Assembly: GCA_031546715.1 (NCBI GenBank)
Contig: JAVBKA010000158.1
Span: 1-14,674, forward strand
Length of the DNA: 14,674 bases
Direction of reading: 5' to 3'
Origin: JAVBKA01 sp031546715
Lineage (GTDB): Bacteria > Bacillota > Clostridia > Oscillospirales > UBA929
The notes below the pieces were generated by a model. It searched no databases. It saw only the letters and a program-made list of their open reading frames with translations, and was not told where the DNA came from. The position numbers were made by a program, and so were the translations under genes. Shown here piece by piece: positions 1 through 6,938 of this stretch (position 1 is its first letter; the number at the start of each line of letters is the position of its first letter).

Positions 1-42
1 GTCTTCCCATTCCCTTGGTGAAACTTACCAATATTTCAACAT

Positions 43-71
43 ACGTCGGGGTTCTTTTTTTCGCCCGACGT
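43..71. other. Small inverted repeat downstream of the leftmost acetyltransferase gene
   Basis: Eight-bp arms ACGTCGGG (43-50) and CCCGACGT (64-71) enclose a 13-nt loop that carries a T-run on the plus strand. It lies just after the stop codon of the minus-strand gene ending at 100, where a terminator is expected. On the minus strand no T-run follows the stem, so a normal intrinsic terminator is not supported. Confidence 0.3.
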
Positions 72-99
72 TTCAACTTTTTGGAGTTTGTTGCTAAAC

Positions 100-660
100 C
101 TATCGGTCAACACCCTCACAATTACATGCCTTGAGAAAATCGCTTTTATTAATCGCGCAGTCAAGTCTATTTTTCATTTCGCCATCGTGATATTGGGCTT
201 GGATTTTTCTACCTTCTAGTCGAAACCCCACTTTGTCCATGACTTTTTTGCTTTGGATGTTTGCCTCATAACAGCCTGTCGTGATGCGAATGCAGTCGTC
301 TTGTGTAAATGCAAACTCTATGACTTTTTTTACAGCTTCGGTTGTATATCCTTGCCCTTGATGTTTGGGCAAAATAAAATACCCCATATGCACCACTTTT
401 CCAAGAGGTGTATCTGCGGTAATTGTATAACCAACGCTGCCGATAAACTCTCCTGTGGTCTTGTTACAGACGCAGAAATAGTGTCCGTCAGCGTTGGACA
501 TGGCGGCTTCAAGGTTTTTTTGCGATGCTTCAAGGGAGTTTGATACTATATCGTCTAAAAAATACATGTTGGTTTTGTCCGACAACAGTTCGTGCAGTCC
601 TGTAATGTCTGTTTTCAGATAGTCGCGAACTATTAACCGTTGGGTTTGCAATGAGGTCAT
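100..660 (-). CDS. GNAT acetyltransferase, RimJ/RimL type
   Basis: This 186-residue protein is predicted to transfer acetyl from acetyl-CoA to an amine. Family members modify ribosomal protein N-termini, small molecules or drugs, and the substrate here cannot be read from sequence. The N-terminus (LQTQRLIVRDYLKTD) is the strand and helix typical of RimJ/RimL proteins. The acetyl-CoA loop is near residues 98-107 (LPKHQGQGYTTEA), the Q-x-x-G-x-T/G variant of motif A, and the fold closes with NIQSKKVMDKVGF (about 135-147). The length is normal. The start is ATG with a GGGGGG-rich ribosome binding site just upstream. It follows the M20 peptidase gene by 33 nt and is probably the last gene of that transcript. 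The family call is secure and the function is open. Confidence 0.88.
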   Translation of the reverse strand: MTSLQTQRLIVRDYLKTDITGLHELLSDKTNMYFLDDIVSNSLEASQKNLEAAMSNADGHYFCVCNKTTGEFIGSVGYTITADTPLGKVVHMGYFILPKHQGQGYTTEAVKKVIEFAFTQDDCIRITTGCYEANIQSKKVMDKVGFRLEGRKIQAQYHDGEMKNRLDCAINKSDFLKACNCEGVDR

Positions 661-693
661 TGCCGCCCCCCCTAATCTATTGTCAATCTACGC

Positions 694-2028
694 TCACCAA
701 CGCTTAAACAAGTCCATATAAAACGCTACGGCTTTCCCCAGCGACTCAATGCTCACACGTTCGTCAACGCCGTGCATTCTATGCAGCTCCTCAGCGGGCA
801 GTTCAAATGGGCAAAATCTATACACAGATTTTGAAAACTTCTCGTATTTACGGCAGTCTGTTCCACCAGACATCAGCGTTGTCACCACTGGAATGTCGCC
901 GAAAATTTGATAGATTGACTTAGATATGGCGTCCAAGGCGGCGCCTGACAGGTCTGAAAGCTCTGACGGGATACGACCTTTCAGAGTTTCAATTTCTATA
1001 TTTAAGTCCTTGGTTAAGTCCTGTAAGTACGTGACTACTTTTTCGATATCGTCGCCGTGGAGAAGGCGGACATTAAATATCATTTCTGCTGTGTCGGGGA
1101 TAATATTATAAGCATTGCCTGAATGAACCATGGTGGGTACGATTGTGGTTCTAATCAGCGCATTTGTTGTTGGGTTTTGAGCAAGCTCTTTCAACAGCTT
1201 TTTTCTGAACAGTTTATTGTGATTAATCAGAAATTTCCATTCAAATGGCAGTCTGTCTGCCAATAATTTCAGCATATGCTCAACAACAGGCGTCAGCCGC
1301 GGAGGACATTGACCCCACTCAATACGGCACGCCGCCTCGCTTAACAGTGCAATGGCAGAGTTTTTAGGCGGAGTTGAGGAATGTCCTTGAGTTCCTCGGG
1401 CTGTAAGTTGAAGGTTGTACTGCCCTTTTTCGGTGGCGGCGATATGCGCCACTGGTGTGGATATTGGCAGCCCTTCGGGGCTGGTTATGGCGCAGCCTTC
1501 GTCGAGAACCATGGCAAATCTGATGCCTTGCTGTAGAAACACCTTGGCTAGGTTGCTTGCGCCGTCATTGCCGCCAATTTCCTCATCATGTCCAAAGGCG
1601 AAATATATGTCACGCGGGGGCACAAAGTCTGTGGCAAGTAGCTGTTCAACGGCTTCAAGTAAGGATATTACGATATGCTTGCAGTCAATCGCGCCTCTAC
1701 CCCAGACATAACCGTCCTCTATGTCTCCCGAAAATGGTCCATGCGACCAATTTCCCACGGCGGGTACCACGTCTAAATGACCGCAAAAAAGTATCGGCTC
1801 TAGGTCGGGGTTCATACCCCGCCATCTGTACAAAATAGTAAAGCCGCTAATTATTTCACGATCCAAGACGCGGTGCGCCAAGGGATATCTCGTTTTTAAG
1901 AATTCACGCATTCGTACCCATTCGCCCTTGCCTGAGGTTGGTGCGTCACTGTTGCTGATGGTTTGAAAGCTAATTGCTTCCGAAAGGCTTTCAGCCGCGC
2001 GAACTGAGTAATTCTTATAGTCGTTCAA
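694..2028 (-). CDS. M20 family zinc metallopeptidase (CPS1/PM20D1-like carboxypeptidase)
   Basis: This 444-residue cytoplasmic metallopeptidase (no signal peptide seen) is predicted to remove C-terminal residues from small peptides or to hydrolyse N-acyl amino acids. The metal site is complete: GHLDVVP gives H84 and catalytic D86, GRGAIDCK gives bridging D115, HDEEIGG gives catalytic E149 and metal-binding E150, VLDEG gives D176, and RMHGVDE near the C-terminus gives H419. GHSS (H217) opens the lid dimerisation domain, and SGGTDCRKY fits the C-terminal catalytic part. The long insert around residues 240-285 and the SGGTDCRKY signature resemble the CPS1/PM20D1 branch more than DapE or ArgE. 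The start codon is TTG, chosen because AGGTG lies 7 nt upstream. The upstream cysteine synthase ends 12 nt before it, so the two are very likely cotranscribed. Confidence 0.9.
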   Translation of the reverse strand: MNDYKNYSVRAAESLSEAISFQTISNSDAPTSGKGEWVRMREFLKTRYPLAHRVLDREIISGFTILYRWRGMNPDLEPILFCGHLDVVPAVGNWSHGPFSGDIEDGYVWGRGAIDCKHIVISLLEAVEQLLATDFVPPRDIYFAFGHDEEIGGNDGASNLAKVFLQQGIRFAMVLDEGCAITSPEGLPISTPVAHIAATEKGQYNLQLTARGTQGHSSTPPKNSAIALLSEAACRIEWGQCPPRLTPVVEHMLKLLADRLPFEWKFLINHNKLFRKKLLKELAQNPTTNALIRTTIVPTMVHSGNAYNIIPDTAEMIFNVRLLHGDDIEKVVTYLQDLTKDLNIEIETLKGRIPSELSDLSGAALDAISKSIYQIFGDIPVVTTLMSGGTDCRKYEKFSKSVYRFCPFELPAEELHRMHGVDERVSIESLGKAVAFYMDLFKRW

Positions 2029-2040
2029 CTAATCACACCT

Positions 2041-2976
2041 TTATTGCTCCGAATAAAGCCCGGAGGATAAATATCGCTCGCCTGTGTCTGGCAGTACAAT
2101 GACTACAGTTTTTAAGCTACTGTCTTGCCGGCAAATCTTAACTGCGCCCATAATTGCCGCACCTGAGGATATGCCAACGATTAAGCCTTCGGTTTTGCTG
2201 AGTTGTCTTGCTGTGCTGAATGCGTCCTCATTGCTGACGGTGATTACGCCGTCAACCTGTTCAGCATCATAGTTTTTCGGAACAAAGCCAGCGCCGATAC
2301 CTTGAATTTTATGGGGAGAGGGCGACCCGCCTGACAGCACCGGTGATGCTTCTGGTTCAACAGCAAAGCATTTGATGGTGCCGCGATGGGATTTCAGCCC
2401 TCTTGATACGCCTGAAATAGTTCCCCCTGTACCCACTCCTGCAACAAAGGCGTCAATTTCGCCCTCTGTGTCACGCCAAATTTCCTCGGCGGTGGTTTTT
2501 TCGTGGATGTTAGGATTTGCAGGGTTTTCAAACTGCATTGGCATATATGCGCCCGCGGTTTCCGCAAGTAGCTCATTTGCGCGACTAATTGCGCCCTTCA
2601 TGCCCATGGGAGCAGGTGTCAGCTCGAGCTTTGCGCCCAGTGCTGTCAGCAGACTGCGGCGTTCAAGGCTCATGGACTCTGGCATTGCAAGCACTAGCTG
2701 ATAGCCTTTGATAGCGCAGACATAGGCAAGCCCGATGCCTGTATTGCCGCTGGTAGGCTCAATAATCACTGAGCCTTGGGATATCAGACCCTTTTGCTCA
2801 GCGTCCTCAATCATTGCAAGGGCGGCTCTGTCCTTTACACTGCCCAAGGGGTTAAAAAATTCCAGCTTCGCAAGAAGCTTAACATCTGAAAGACCAACAG
2901 CTTTTGTAAAACGTGAAAGCTCTAAAAGCGGCGTGTTTCCTATAAGTTCAGTAAGATTTTTAGCAATTTTCTTCAT
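2041..2976 (-). CDS. cysK: Cysteine synthase (O-acetylserine sulfhydrylase), PLP-dependent
   Basis: This enzyme makes L-cysteine from O-acetylserine and sulfide. The 311-residue protein has the normal CysK length and all hallmarks: IGNTPL near the N-terminus, the PLP lysine in NPLGSVKDR (K48 from the chosen start), the substrate loop PTSGNTG, the phosphate clamp GVGTGGTISG, KIQGIGAGF, GISSGAA and LPDTGERYLS at the end. Leucine replaces the usual Gly/Ala of NPxGSVKDR, a variant close to CysM-like members of Clostridia. A GTG at 2982 could add two residues, but the ATG at 2976 sits at proper distance from a purine-rich GAAGAGAG site and is preferred. It lies 47 nt after the AI-2E gene and 12 nt before the M20 gene, with no separate promoter seen. 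Choice between CysK and CysM is from motif memory. Confidence 0.92.
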   Translation of the reverse strand: MKKIAKNLTELIGNTPLLELSRFTKAVGLSDVKLLAKLEFFNPLGSVKDRAALAMIEDAEQKGLISQGSVIIEPTSGNTGIGLAYVCAIKGYQLVLAMPESMSLERRSLLTALGAKLELTPAPMGMKGAISRANELLAETAGAYMPMQFENPANPNIHEKTTAEEIWRDTEGEIDAFVAGVGTGGTISGVSRGLKSHRGTIKCFAVEPEASPVLSGGSPSPHKIQGIGAGFVPKNYDAEQVDGVITVSNEDAFSTARQLSKTEGLIVGISSGAAIMGAVKICRQDSSLKTVVIVLPDTGERYLSSGLYSEQ

Positions 2977-3023
2977 AAACACTCTCTTCTACCGTTTTAT
3001 ACAACTGTCATTACAAACGGTAC

Positions 3024-4199
3024 TCACTTCTTAGGGGGCGGTTCGTCATCCAAAGACGGCGCAGGCTCGATGGGTTGGAGGTTTGGTCCAAAGACTGCCT
3101 CATTTTCGCGTTTTCTATCCATAATCTGAATGCGTTTTTCAATAAAACGGTCATACACAAAGGATTTCAGTACGGCAAGCAACGGTACTCCCACAAACAT
3201 TCCCAAAAATCCTGCAATATTTCCGCCCAGAGTAATAGCAATGATGGTGAGCAGAGGGCTAATTCCAACAGAGTCACCGATAATTTTTGGTCCTAAAATC
3301 ATACCGTCAATGGTTTGGAGAACAACAATAATTATTATGGCGTACACTGCCTCAATTGGGTTTACGCACAACAGAATAATTGCCGTGATTACACCGCCGA
3401 TAACAGGCCCGAAATACGGAATCATGTTGGTAATAGCGGCGACAATTGCCAAAAACGGCGCTATGTGAATGCCGAAGACTGAATAGAGAATTACACTTAG
3501 TATGCCGACTATTAAGGAATCAATGAGTTTTCCGATAAGATATTTTGAAAAAACCGCATTTGCTTCATTAGCAAACGCCAAAGACTGGTTAAGACTTTTT
3601 TCAGGAATAATTGCGGCAAGAAGCCGTTTACAGTGTCTAAGCAGTGCTTTCTTTTCAACAAGCGCGTAAAAAGAGATTAAAAGTCCAAAGAAAATATCCA
3701 TGACTGTTGATATAGTGCTGTTAACAAAACTGCCAATTGAAATGTTCTTGAAAACATTGATGATTCCGCTGAAAAGCTTGGTTATGGTGTCATTTAAAAA
3801 CGTAATCACTTCTGGCTCAAGGGATAAGTACGTTGAATTTAAAAAGCCGCGTATTTGAGTATAAAAAGCTGTATAATCAATGGTTTTAAGGGTATCTACA
3901 ACCATTGGGATAATGTAAATAAACATCCATGCCACTAAGCCGATTAAAAGCAAATAAGATATCGTAATGGCAAGGGCGCGAGGCATCTTAAGCTTTTTTG
4001 ACAGCGGCTTAACCATAAAGTCAAGGACATAGGCAATGCCGAAGCCGATAAAAAATCTGCCGAACATGGCTGAAATCCAACCAAAAATTCCGCTGAACAT
4101 GACAGAGGTGGTATCAAAATTTGTAATTAAGGCGTAAATCAGTACGCCTACAGTGAACGGCAGGATATAATTCTTCCATCGTAAAAGTTTCTGCTTCAA
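3024..4199 (-). CDS. AI-2E family membrane protein (TqsA/YdiK-like)
   Basis: This 391-residue integral membrane protein belongs to the AI-2E transporter family (PF01594). Members include the AI-2 exporter TqsA, YtvI-like proteins and Na+/H+ antiporters, so the substrate is uncertain. Hydrophobic segments lie near residues 12-27, 33-60, 75-98 and 160-182, followed by a long amphipathic stretch, then more near 222-250 and 253-345. The family signature is visible in PYFGPVIGGV and GPKIIGDSVGISPLLTIIAI. The C-terminus ends in a charged, proline-rich tail (PAPSLDDEPPPKK), predicted cytosolic. The start is a TTG at 4199. A GGAAGGA site lies about 11 nt upstream, which is rather far, so the exact start is less sure than the gene. 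It leads the operon with cysK, the M20 peptidase and the acetyltransferase. Confidence 0.88.
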   Translation of the reverse strand: MKQKLLRWKNYILPFTVGVLIYALITNFDTTSVMFSGIFGWISAMFGRFFIGFGIAYVLDFMVKPLSKKLKMPRALAITISYLLLIGLVAWMFIYIIPMVVDTLKTIDYTAFYTQIRGFLNSTYLSLEPEVITFLNDTITKLFSGIINVFKNISIGSFVNSTISTVMDIFFGLLISFYALVEKKALLRHCKRLLAAIIPEKSLNQSLAFANEANAVFSKYLIGKLIDSLIVGILSVILYSVFGIHIAPFLAIVAAITNMIPYFGPVIGGVITAIILLCVNPIEAVYAIIIIVVLQTIDGMILGPKIIGDSVGISPLLTIIAITLGGNIAGFLGMFVGVPLLAVLKSFVYDRFIEKRIQIMDRKRENEAVFGPNLQPIEPAPSLDDEPPPKK

Positions 4200-4255
4200 C
4201 TATCTATTCATCCTTCCGACGCTTCTGTGCGCTATTACTAAAAATAGTATTTTTC

Positions 4256-4285
4256 ATATTACCATACTATGAACAGTTTTGACAA
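4256..4285 (-). promoter_or_regulatory. Probable sigma-A promoter of the AI-2E/cysK/M20 block
   Basis: Reading the minus strand, TTGTCA (4285-4280) and TAATAT (4261-4256) are separated by 18 bp, upstream of the TTG start at 4199. The -35 matches 5 of 6 consensus bases and the -10 matches 4 of 6. It is the best promoter in the 154-nt gap after the acetyltransferase gene. A palindrome-like AAAAATA/TATTTTT pair (about 4240-4254) lies at the expected start of the transcript. Confidence 0.5.
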
Positions 4286-4353
4286 GCTTGGATTTGGATT
4301 GTTCTTAATAATTTAATTAATTACAGGACAAATACTCATAAAATTCACTATGT

Positions 4354-4776
4354 TCAGATATTTATCCTCATAATCATACCTGAGCCTTCGTTTTCGTTGG
4401 GTCTTGTCCGAAAACCGAGCTTAGAATAAAACTCATCTTTGCCCTTTGAAGACATAAGCCCGATTGATACAACTGTATTAGGCAGGCTGTTTTCCTTTGC
4501 GTAATCTATGAGCCGCTTGACAATCAGCCTGCCAACACCCTTGCCCTGATGCTCCCTATGTACAATAACATCCTGAATATACCATATGACGCAACCGTCA
4601 CCCACTAACCGTCCCATGCCGATTATTCGTCCTTCGCTGATTGCGGCAACTGTAAATAGCGACTTCTCCAAAGCTTTTTCCGCCTGTTGTTCAGTAAGCA
4701 CAATCCATCCCGCTGCTTCACGCAGCCTAAGATATGCGCTTGTCGTCAATGCGTTGTCCTTAAAATGAAAATCCAA
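4354..4776 (-). CDS. GNAT acetyltransferase, small YjdJ/ElaA-like
   Basis: This is a 140-residue single-domain GNAT protein of unknown substrate. The order is an N-terminal helix (TTSAYLRLREAAGW), the beta-hairpin IIGMGRLVGDG, beta-4 YIQDVIVHREH, the acetyl-CoA loop QGKGVGRLIVKRL (about residues 77-89) and the C-terminal EFYSKLGFRTRPNE. The RxxGxG-type loop is intact as HQGKGVG, so the protein should be active. The opening AGWIVLTEQQAEKAL and closing GSGMIMRI resemble small acetyltransferases widespread in Firmicutes. The start is TTG at 4776 with GGGAGG 8 nt upstream, and a near-consensus promoter lies just before it. It is downstream of the APH-type kinase in the same direction but looks independently transcribed. 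Confidence 0.88.
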   Translation of the reverse strand: MDFHFKDNALTTSAYLRLREAAGWIVLTEQQAEKALEKSLFTVAAISEGRIIGMGRLVGDGCVIWYIQDVIVHREHQGKGVGRLIVKRLIDYAKENSLPNTVVSIGLMSSKGKDEFYSKLGFRTRPNENEGSGMIMRINI

Positions 4777-4808
4777 TAGAGTCGCCTCCCGTCATATTTG
4801 TTTATGCA

Positions 4809-4837
4809 ATTATAACAAATATTTATACAGTAATCAA
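4809..4837 (-). promoter_or_regulatory. Strong sigma-A promoter for the GNAT gene
   Basis: On the minus strand TTGATT (4837-4832) and a perfect TATAAT (4814-4809) are exactly 17 bp apart. The GGGAGG ribosome binding site and the TTG start at 4776 follow. This is one of the clearest promoters in the window. Confidence 0.75.
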
Positions 4838-4851
4838 CATAAAATTTACAT

Positions 4852-5838
4852 TTAGATACCGAGAGCTGTTTTTGCCGCTAAAAACTCTGCGGCCATGTCA
4901 AAAGCTGTCTTTTGACATGCCTCACATTCTGGTAAATTATTGTACTCGATTTTATGAATATACGCCTCCATAACCCTAAGCATTAAGCGGTACGATAGGA
5001 TTTTCAGCTCCCTAACCTTGCTGTCGTCACTAATAACGCCGTAGCCCTTAAAAAAATGCTCGTTTGTAATCCACGGTGTCGCCAATTCAAAGTCTATATC
5101 CCCAAATACAGCTCTGTCAGCGTCAATTATAGCGGCAATATCGTATTTACCCGACGTTTGCGCCACTAAAACATTTCCTTCCCACAGGTCATAGTGCACT
5201 AGTCTTGGGCAGTCTACTTTTGAGTATAGTTGCGGGCTTGATTTGTAAATATTTTCGAAGGTTTCTAAAAAGGTTTTATCAAAAATCTCGTAATCTAAGC
5301 AGCATTTTGCTATATCTGCTACGTTTGAAAGCAAGAAATCATACCAAGTGCCAAACTTAATGTTTCTAAAGCTATTAGACACAAAACCAAAATATTCGCC
5401 CTTGATTTCATGCATTTTCGCCGTATAACACCCAACCATTTCAAACAAATACGGCTTTTGCTCCTTTTCCACCGCTTTGTCACACATGGGCACGGCGTCT
5501 ATATACTCAACGATGATGTAATCCCTGTCCGCCAGTGCTTTTGATGTGTCGCACACTCTAACCGCGGAGGTGGGTATTCCGTGCTCCGCTAAAAGACCGT
5601 ATACATAATTTTCGGCAGGCATTAGGCAGTATTCAAAGGGGAGAATTAAATGTCTGTTGACAGGACCTGCACGAAGGACGTATTTCCCGCTTCTCAGGGT
5701 TAAAAGGTAGGTAGTATTAAATGCGCCGCCCTTCATAAGGTCGTATGTTATTAATTCATCATGCTGAAAATCCTTGTTGACTACCGAGAGAATTTCATCT
5801 TGTGACAATTCCTTGAAAAGACTTGAGTTTACGTTCAA
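4852..5838 (-). CDS. APH/choline-kinase-like phosphotransferase
   Basis: This 328-residue protein has the aminoglycoside phosphotransferase fold (PF01636). Such enzymes phosphorylate aminoglycosides, other antibiotics or small alcohols such as homoserine or choline. A glycine-containing loop, KGGAFNTTY (about 36-44), and KYVLR with the probable ATP lysine K52 form the N-lobe. The catalytic loop is LVHYDLWEGNVLV with base D217 and N222, and IIDADRAVFGDIDFELA supplies the metal aspartate D239 and the conserved GD pair. All key residues are present, so activity is expected, but the substrate is unknown and resistance should not be assumed. The TTG start at 5838 has AGGAG 8 nt upstream and an extended -10 promoter before it. 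No terminator was seen between it and the next gene. Confidence 0.85.
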   Translation of the reverse strand: MNVNSSLFKELSQDEILSVVNKDFQHDELITYDLMKGGAFNTTYLLTLRSGKYVLRAGPVNRHLILPFEYCLMPAENYVYGLLAEHGIPTSAVRVCDTSKALADRDYIIVEYIDAVPMCDKAVEKEQKPYLFEMVGCYTAKMHEIKGEYFGFVSNSFRNIKFGTWYDFLLSNVADIAKCCLDYEIFDKTFLETFENIYKSSPQLYSKVDCPRLVHYDLWEGNVLVAQTSGKYDIAAIIDADRAVFGDIDFELATPWITNEHFFKGYGVISDDSKVRELKILSYRLMLRVMEAYIHKIEYNNLPECEACQKTAFDMAAEFLAAKTALGI

Positions 5839-5868
5839 TATATCTTCTCCTTATGGTAAAGTTTTTAT

Positions 5869-5897
5869 AGTATACCATGTTTGCGACCATGCAACAA
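5869..5897 (-). promoter_or_regulatory. Extended -10 promoter for the APH-type kinase gene
   Basis: On the minus strand TTGTTG (5897-5892) and TATACT (5874-5869) are 17 bp apart, and the -10 is preceded by TG one base upstream (TGGTATACT). The AAGGAG site and TTG start of the kinase follow about 30 nt later. Confidence 0.55.
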
Positions 5898-5921
5898 GGA
5901 GAAATTTGTGAGGCGAAGTAG

Positions 5922-5967
5922 CTTGGTGCACCAAGGGCGATGACCGTTATTTTCGGTCATCGCCCTT
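5922..5967. repeat. Palindrome plus 14-bp perfect hairpin overlapping the end of the first 56-residue gene
   Basis: The arms 5933-5946 and 5954-5967 (core GGGCGATGACCG / CGGTCATCGCCC) are perfectly complementary over 14 bp with a 7-nt loop at 5947-5953. The loop contains the TAA stop of the minus-strand gene, so its last codons form the stem. A second 14-bp palindrome, CTTGGTGCACCAAG, directly adjoins at 5922-5935. Neither strand shows a T-run after the stem, so this is not a textbook terminator although it sits where one belongs. The hairpin recurs at 6906-6938. Confidence 0.75.
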
Positions 5968-6117
5968 GTTTGCTTGCGTGCTATCAAGCACAGTGATGCT
6001 TGGTGGCTTTGCTGAAATATATAGTTCCTCCGTCTCTACCTGCGCTTGTTGTAAAATTGCGATAGCCTTTGTTGTTGCTTGAAAAAGCTTGTTGTACATC
6101 TCTGGATAGTTTGCCAT
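5947..6117 (-). CDS. 56-residue protein of unknown function, copy 1
   Basis: I do not recognise the function. The protein begins MANYPEMYNKLF, continues as a probable long helix (TTKAIAILQQAQVETEELYI), then has PPSITVLD and a charged tail. It has no signal peptide, membrane segment or cysteine. The start at 6117 is chosen because AGGAGG lies 8 nt upstream; a start at 6150 would lack a ribosome binding site. Copy 2 at 6919-7089 differs at only 6 of 56 residues (positions 13, 27, 33, 47, 51 and 56). About half of the roughly 15 nucleotide differences are silent, so the reading frame is under selection. It has its own consensus promoter and is divergent from a small HTH gene, as is copy 2. It could be a regulator partner, a toxin or antitoxin component, or a sporulation-type small protein; no evidence decides. 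Confidence 0.8.
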   Translation of the reverse strand: MANYPEMYNKLFQATTKAIAILQQAQVETEELYISAKPPSITVLDSTQANKGDDRK

Positions 6118-6138
6118 TTGTAATCCTCCTGTATGCCA

Positions 6139-6194
6139 AGTATTGGGCATAGCGCAACTTCATTATATGCCACATAATGGTCATATGCAATACT
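6139..6194. promoter_or_regulatory. Divergent control region of module 1: promoter and operator-like inverted repeats
   Basis: On the minus strand TTGCAT (6190-6185) and TATAAT (6167-6162) are exactly 17 bp apart and should drive the 56-residue gene, starting near 6155. The -10 sits inside the inverted repeat CATTAT-N7-ATAATG (6161-6179). A wider inverted pair, AGTATTG (6139-6145) and CAATACT (6188-6194), brackets the promoter. A dimeric HTH repressor bound here would block the -10. No convincing plus-strand promoter for the HTH gene was found. Confidence 0.6.
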
Positions 6195-6213
6195 TTTTTT
6201 GGAGGTATGAAAT

Positions 6214-6414
6214 ATGATTGTTTACACACCGTTATGGCGAACATTACAGAGCAAAGGCTTTACTACTTACACATTGAGGGTTGTACATAAAATGGGCGGC
6301 GGAACAGTCCAGCGTTTGCAAAAAAATCAATCTGTTTCGACAAATACCCTTAATGACCTATGCAAAATCTTACAATGCCGCCTTTGCGACATTGTAGAGT
6401 ACATTGAAGAATGA
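6214..6414 (+). CDS. Small Cro/CI-type HTH regulator (YozG-like), module 1
   Basis: This 66-residue protein is a stand-alone Xre-family helix-turn-helix domain of the HTH_26/YozG type. The family frame is visible: IVYTPLWRTLQSKGFTTYTL (helices 1-2), a recognition-helix region ending in VQRLQKNQ, then STNTLNDLCKILQCRLCDIVEYIEE, the conserved helix 4-5 end. The segment before the recognition helix (HKMGGGTVQR) carries three glycines and looks unusual, so DNA contacts may differ from those of relatives. The start is ATG at 6214 with GGAGG 8 nt upstream. It is divergent from the 56-residue gene across a promoter with inverted repeats and may autoregulate that region. The fold call is confident; the target is inferred. 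Confidence 0.85.
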   Translation: MIVYTPLWRTLQSKGFTTYTLRVVHKMGGGTVQRLQKNQSVSTNTLNDLCKILQCRLCDIVEYIEE

Positions 6415-6461
6415 TATCATGTGCTAAATGACCTCGAATACGTAGCATGGGAGATTTACAT

Positions 6462-6740
6462 ATGGCAAAAATTTTTCAGATCGATTTTTCAAGTGTAAAC
6501 TCGTTATGGGATATCCACGAGGCTATTACGAACGGCTTAAGCTTGCCCGAATTTTACGGAAAGAATCCAGATGCCCTATGGGATTGCCTAACGGGTATGA
6601 TTGAAACGCCTTGCGTTATTTATCTCCACGGACTACATAATGTTCCGCATAGTTTAAGTACTGGTATTGCTGAAATCGTTGAGGTATTTTACTCAGCGAA
6701 TAAGGAAATGCCAGAAATAGCAATCAATAGGGTTGAGTAA
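6462..6740 (+). CDS. Barstar-family ribonuclease inhibitor, orphan
   Basis: This 92-residue protein belongs to the barstar family (PF01337), whose type member plugs the active site of the RNase barnase. The family core is very clear: LSLPEFYGKNPDALWDCLTG at residues 26-45. It keeps the two aspartates that correspond to barstar D35 and D39 (here D37 and D41), and W40. Barstar Y29 is replaced by F31, and Y32 is kept. The start at 6462 is chosen because GGGAG lies 8 nt upstream; an ATG at 6447 would overlap this site. No barnase-like or other RNase gene is visible nearby, so it may protect against a distant or incoming RNase toxin, such as a polymorphic toxin from a competitor. It follows the module-1 HTH gene by 47 nt and may share its transcript. 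Confidence 0.9.
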   Translation: MAKIFQIDFSSVNSLWDIHEAITNGLSLPEFYGKNPDALWDCLTGMIETPCVIYLHGLHNVPHSLSTGIAEIVEVFYSANKEMPEIAINRVE

Positions 6741-6776
6741 GTATGTTTGCAAACTTGATGCTTCTTCTTACGCCTC

Positions 6777-6810
6777 AAAAAACCACCCCGCCCATTGGGC
6801 GGGGTGGTTT
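6777..6810 (-). terminator. GC-rich intrinsic terminator between convergent genes
   Basis: Arms 6780-6793 (AAACCACCCCGCCC) and 6797-6810 are perfectly complementary over 14 bp with a 3-nt loop. On the minus strand the stem runs into TTTTTT (6782-6777), as expected for an intrinsic terminator ending the transcript of the second 56-residue gene. On the plus strand only TTT follows, so it may be bidirectional for the barstar gene but weaker. The ACCACCCCGCCC core also starts the repeat element at 13145. Confidence 0.8.
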
Positions 6811-6905
6811 CCCTCGCCCCTAGTAGCAGTACTTTGTAACGTGCAAGACTACTAAATTGGCAACCTCAATCCGCCCTGTCGCTTTGTCGACAACACTATA
6901 ACCCA

Positions 6906-6938
6906 AGGGCGATGACCGTTATCTTCGGTCATCGCCCT
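6906..6938. repeat. 13-bp perfect hairpin overlapping the end of the second 56-residue gene
   Basis: Arms 6906-6918 and 6926-6938 are perfectly complementary over 13 bp with a 7-nt loop (6919-6925) that again contains the TAA stop of the minus-strand gene. It repeats the arrangement at 5933-5967. The loop differs by one base while the stem core is identical. Confidence 0.75.

Noticed and set aside
43..71. Intrinsic terminator for the gene ending at 100
   Set aside because: The stem is 8 bp with a 13-nt loop and no T-run follows on the minus strand, so it is listed only as an inverted repeat.
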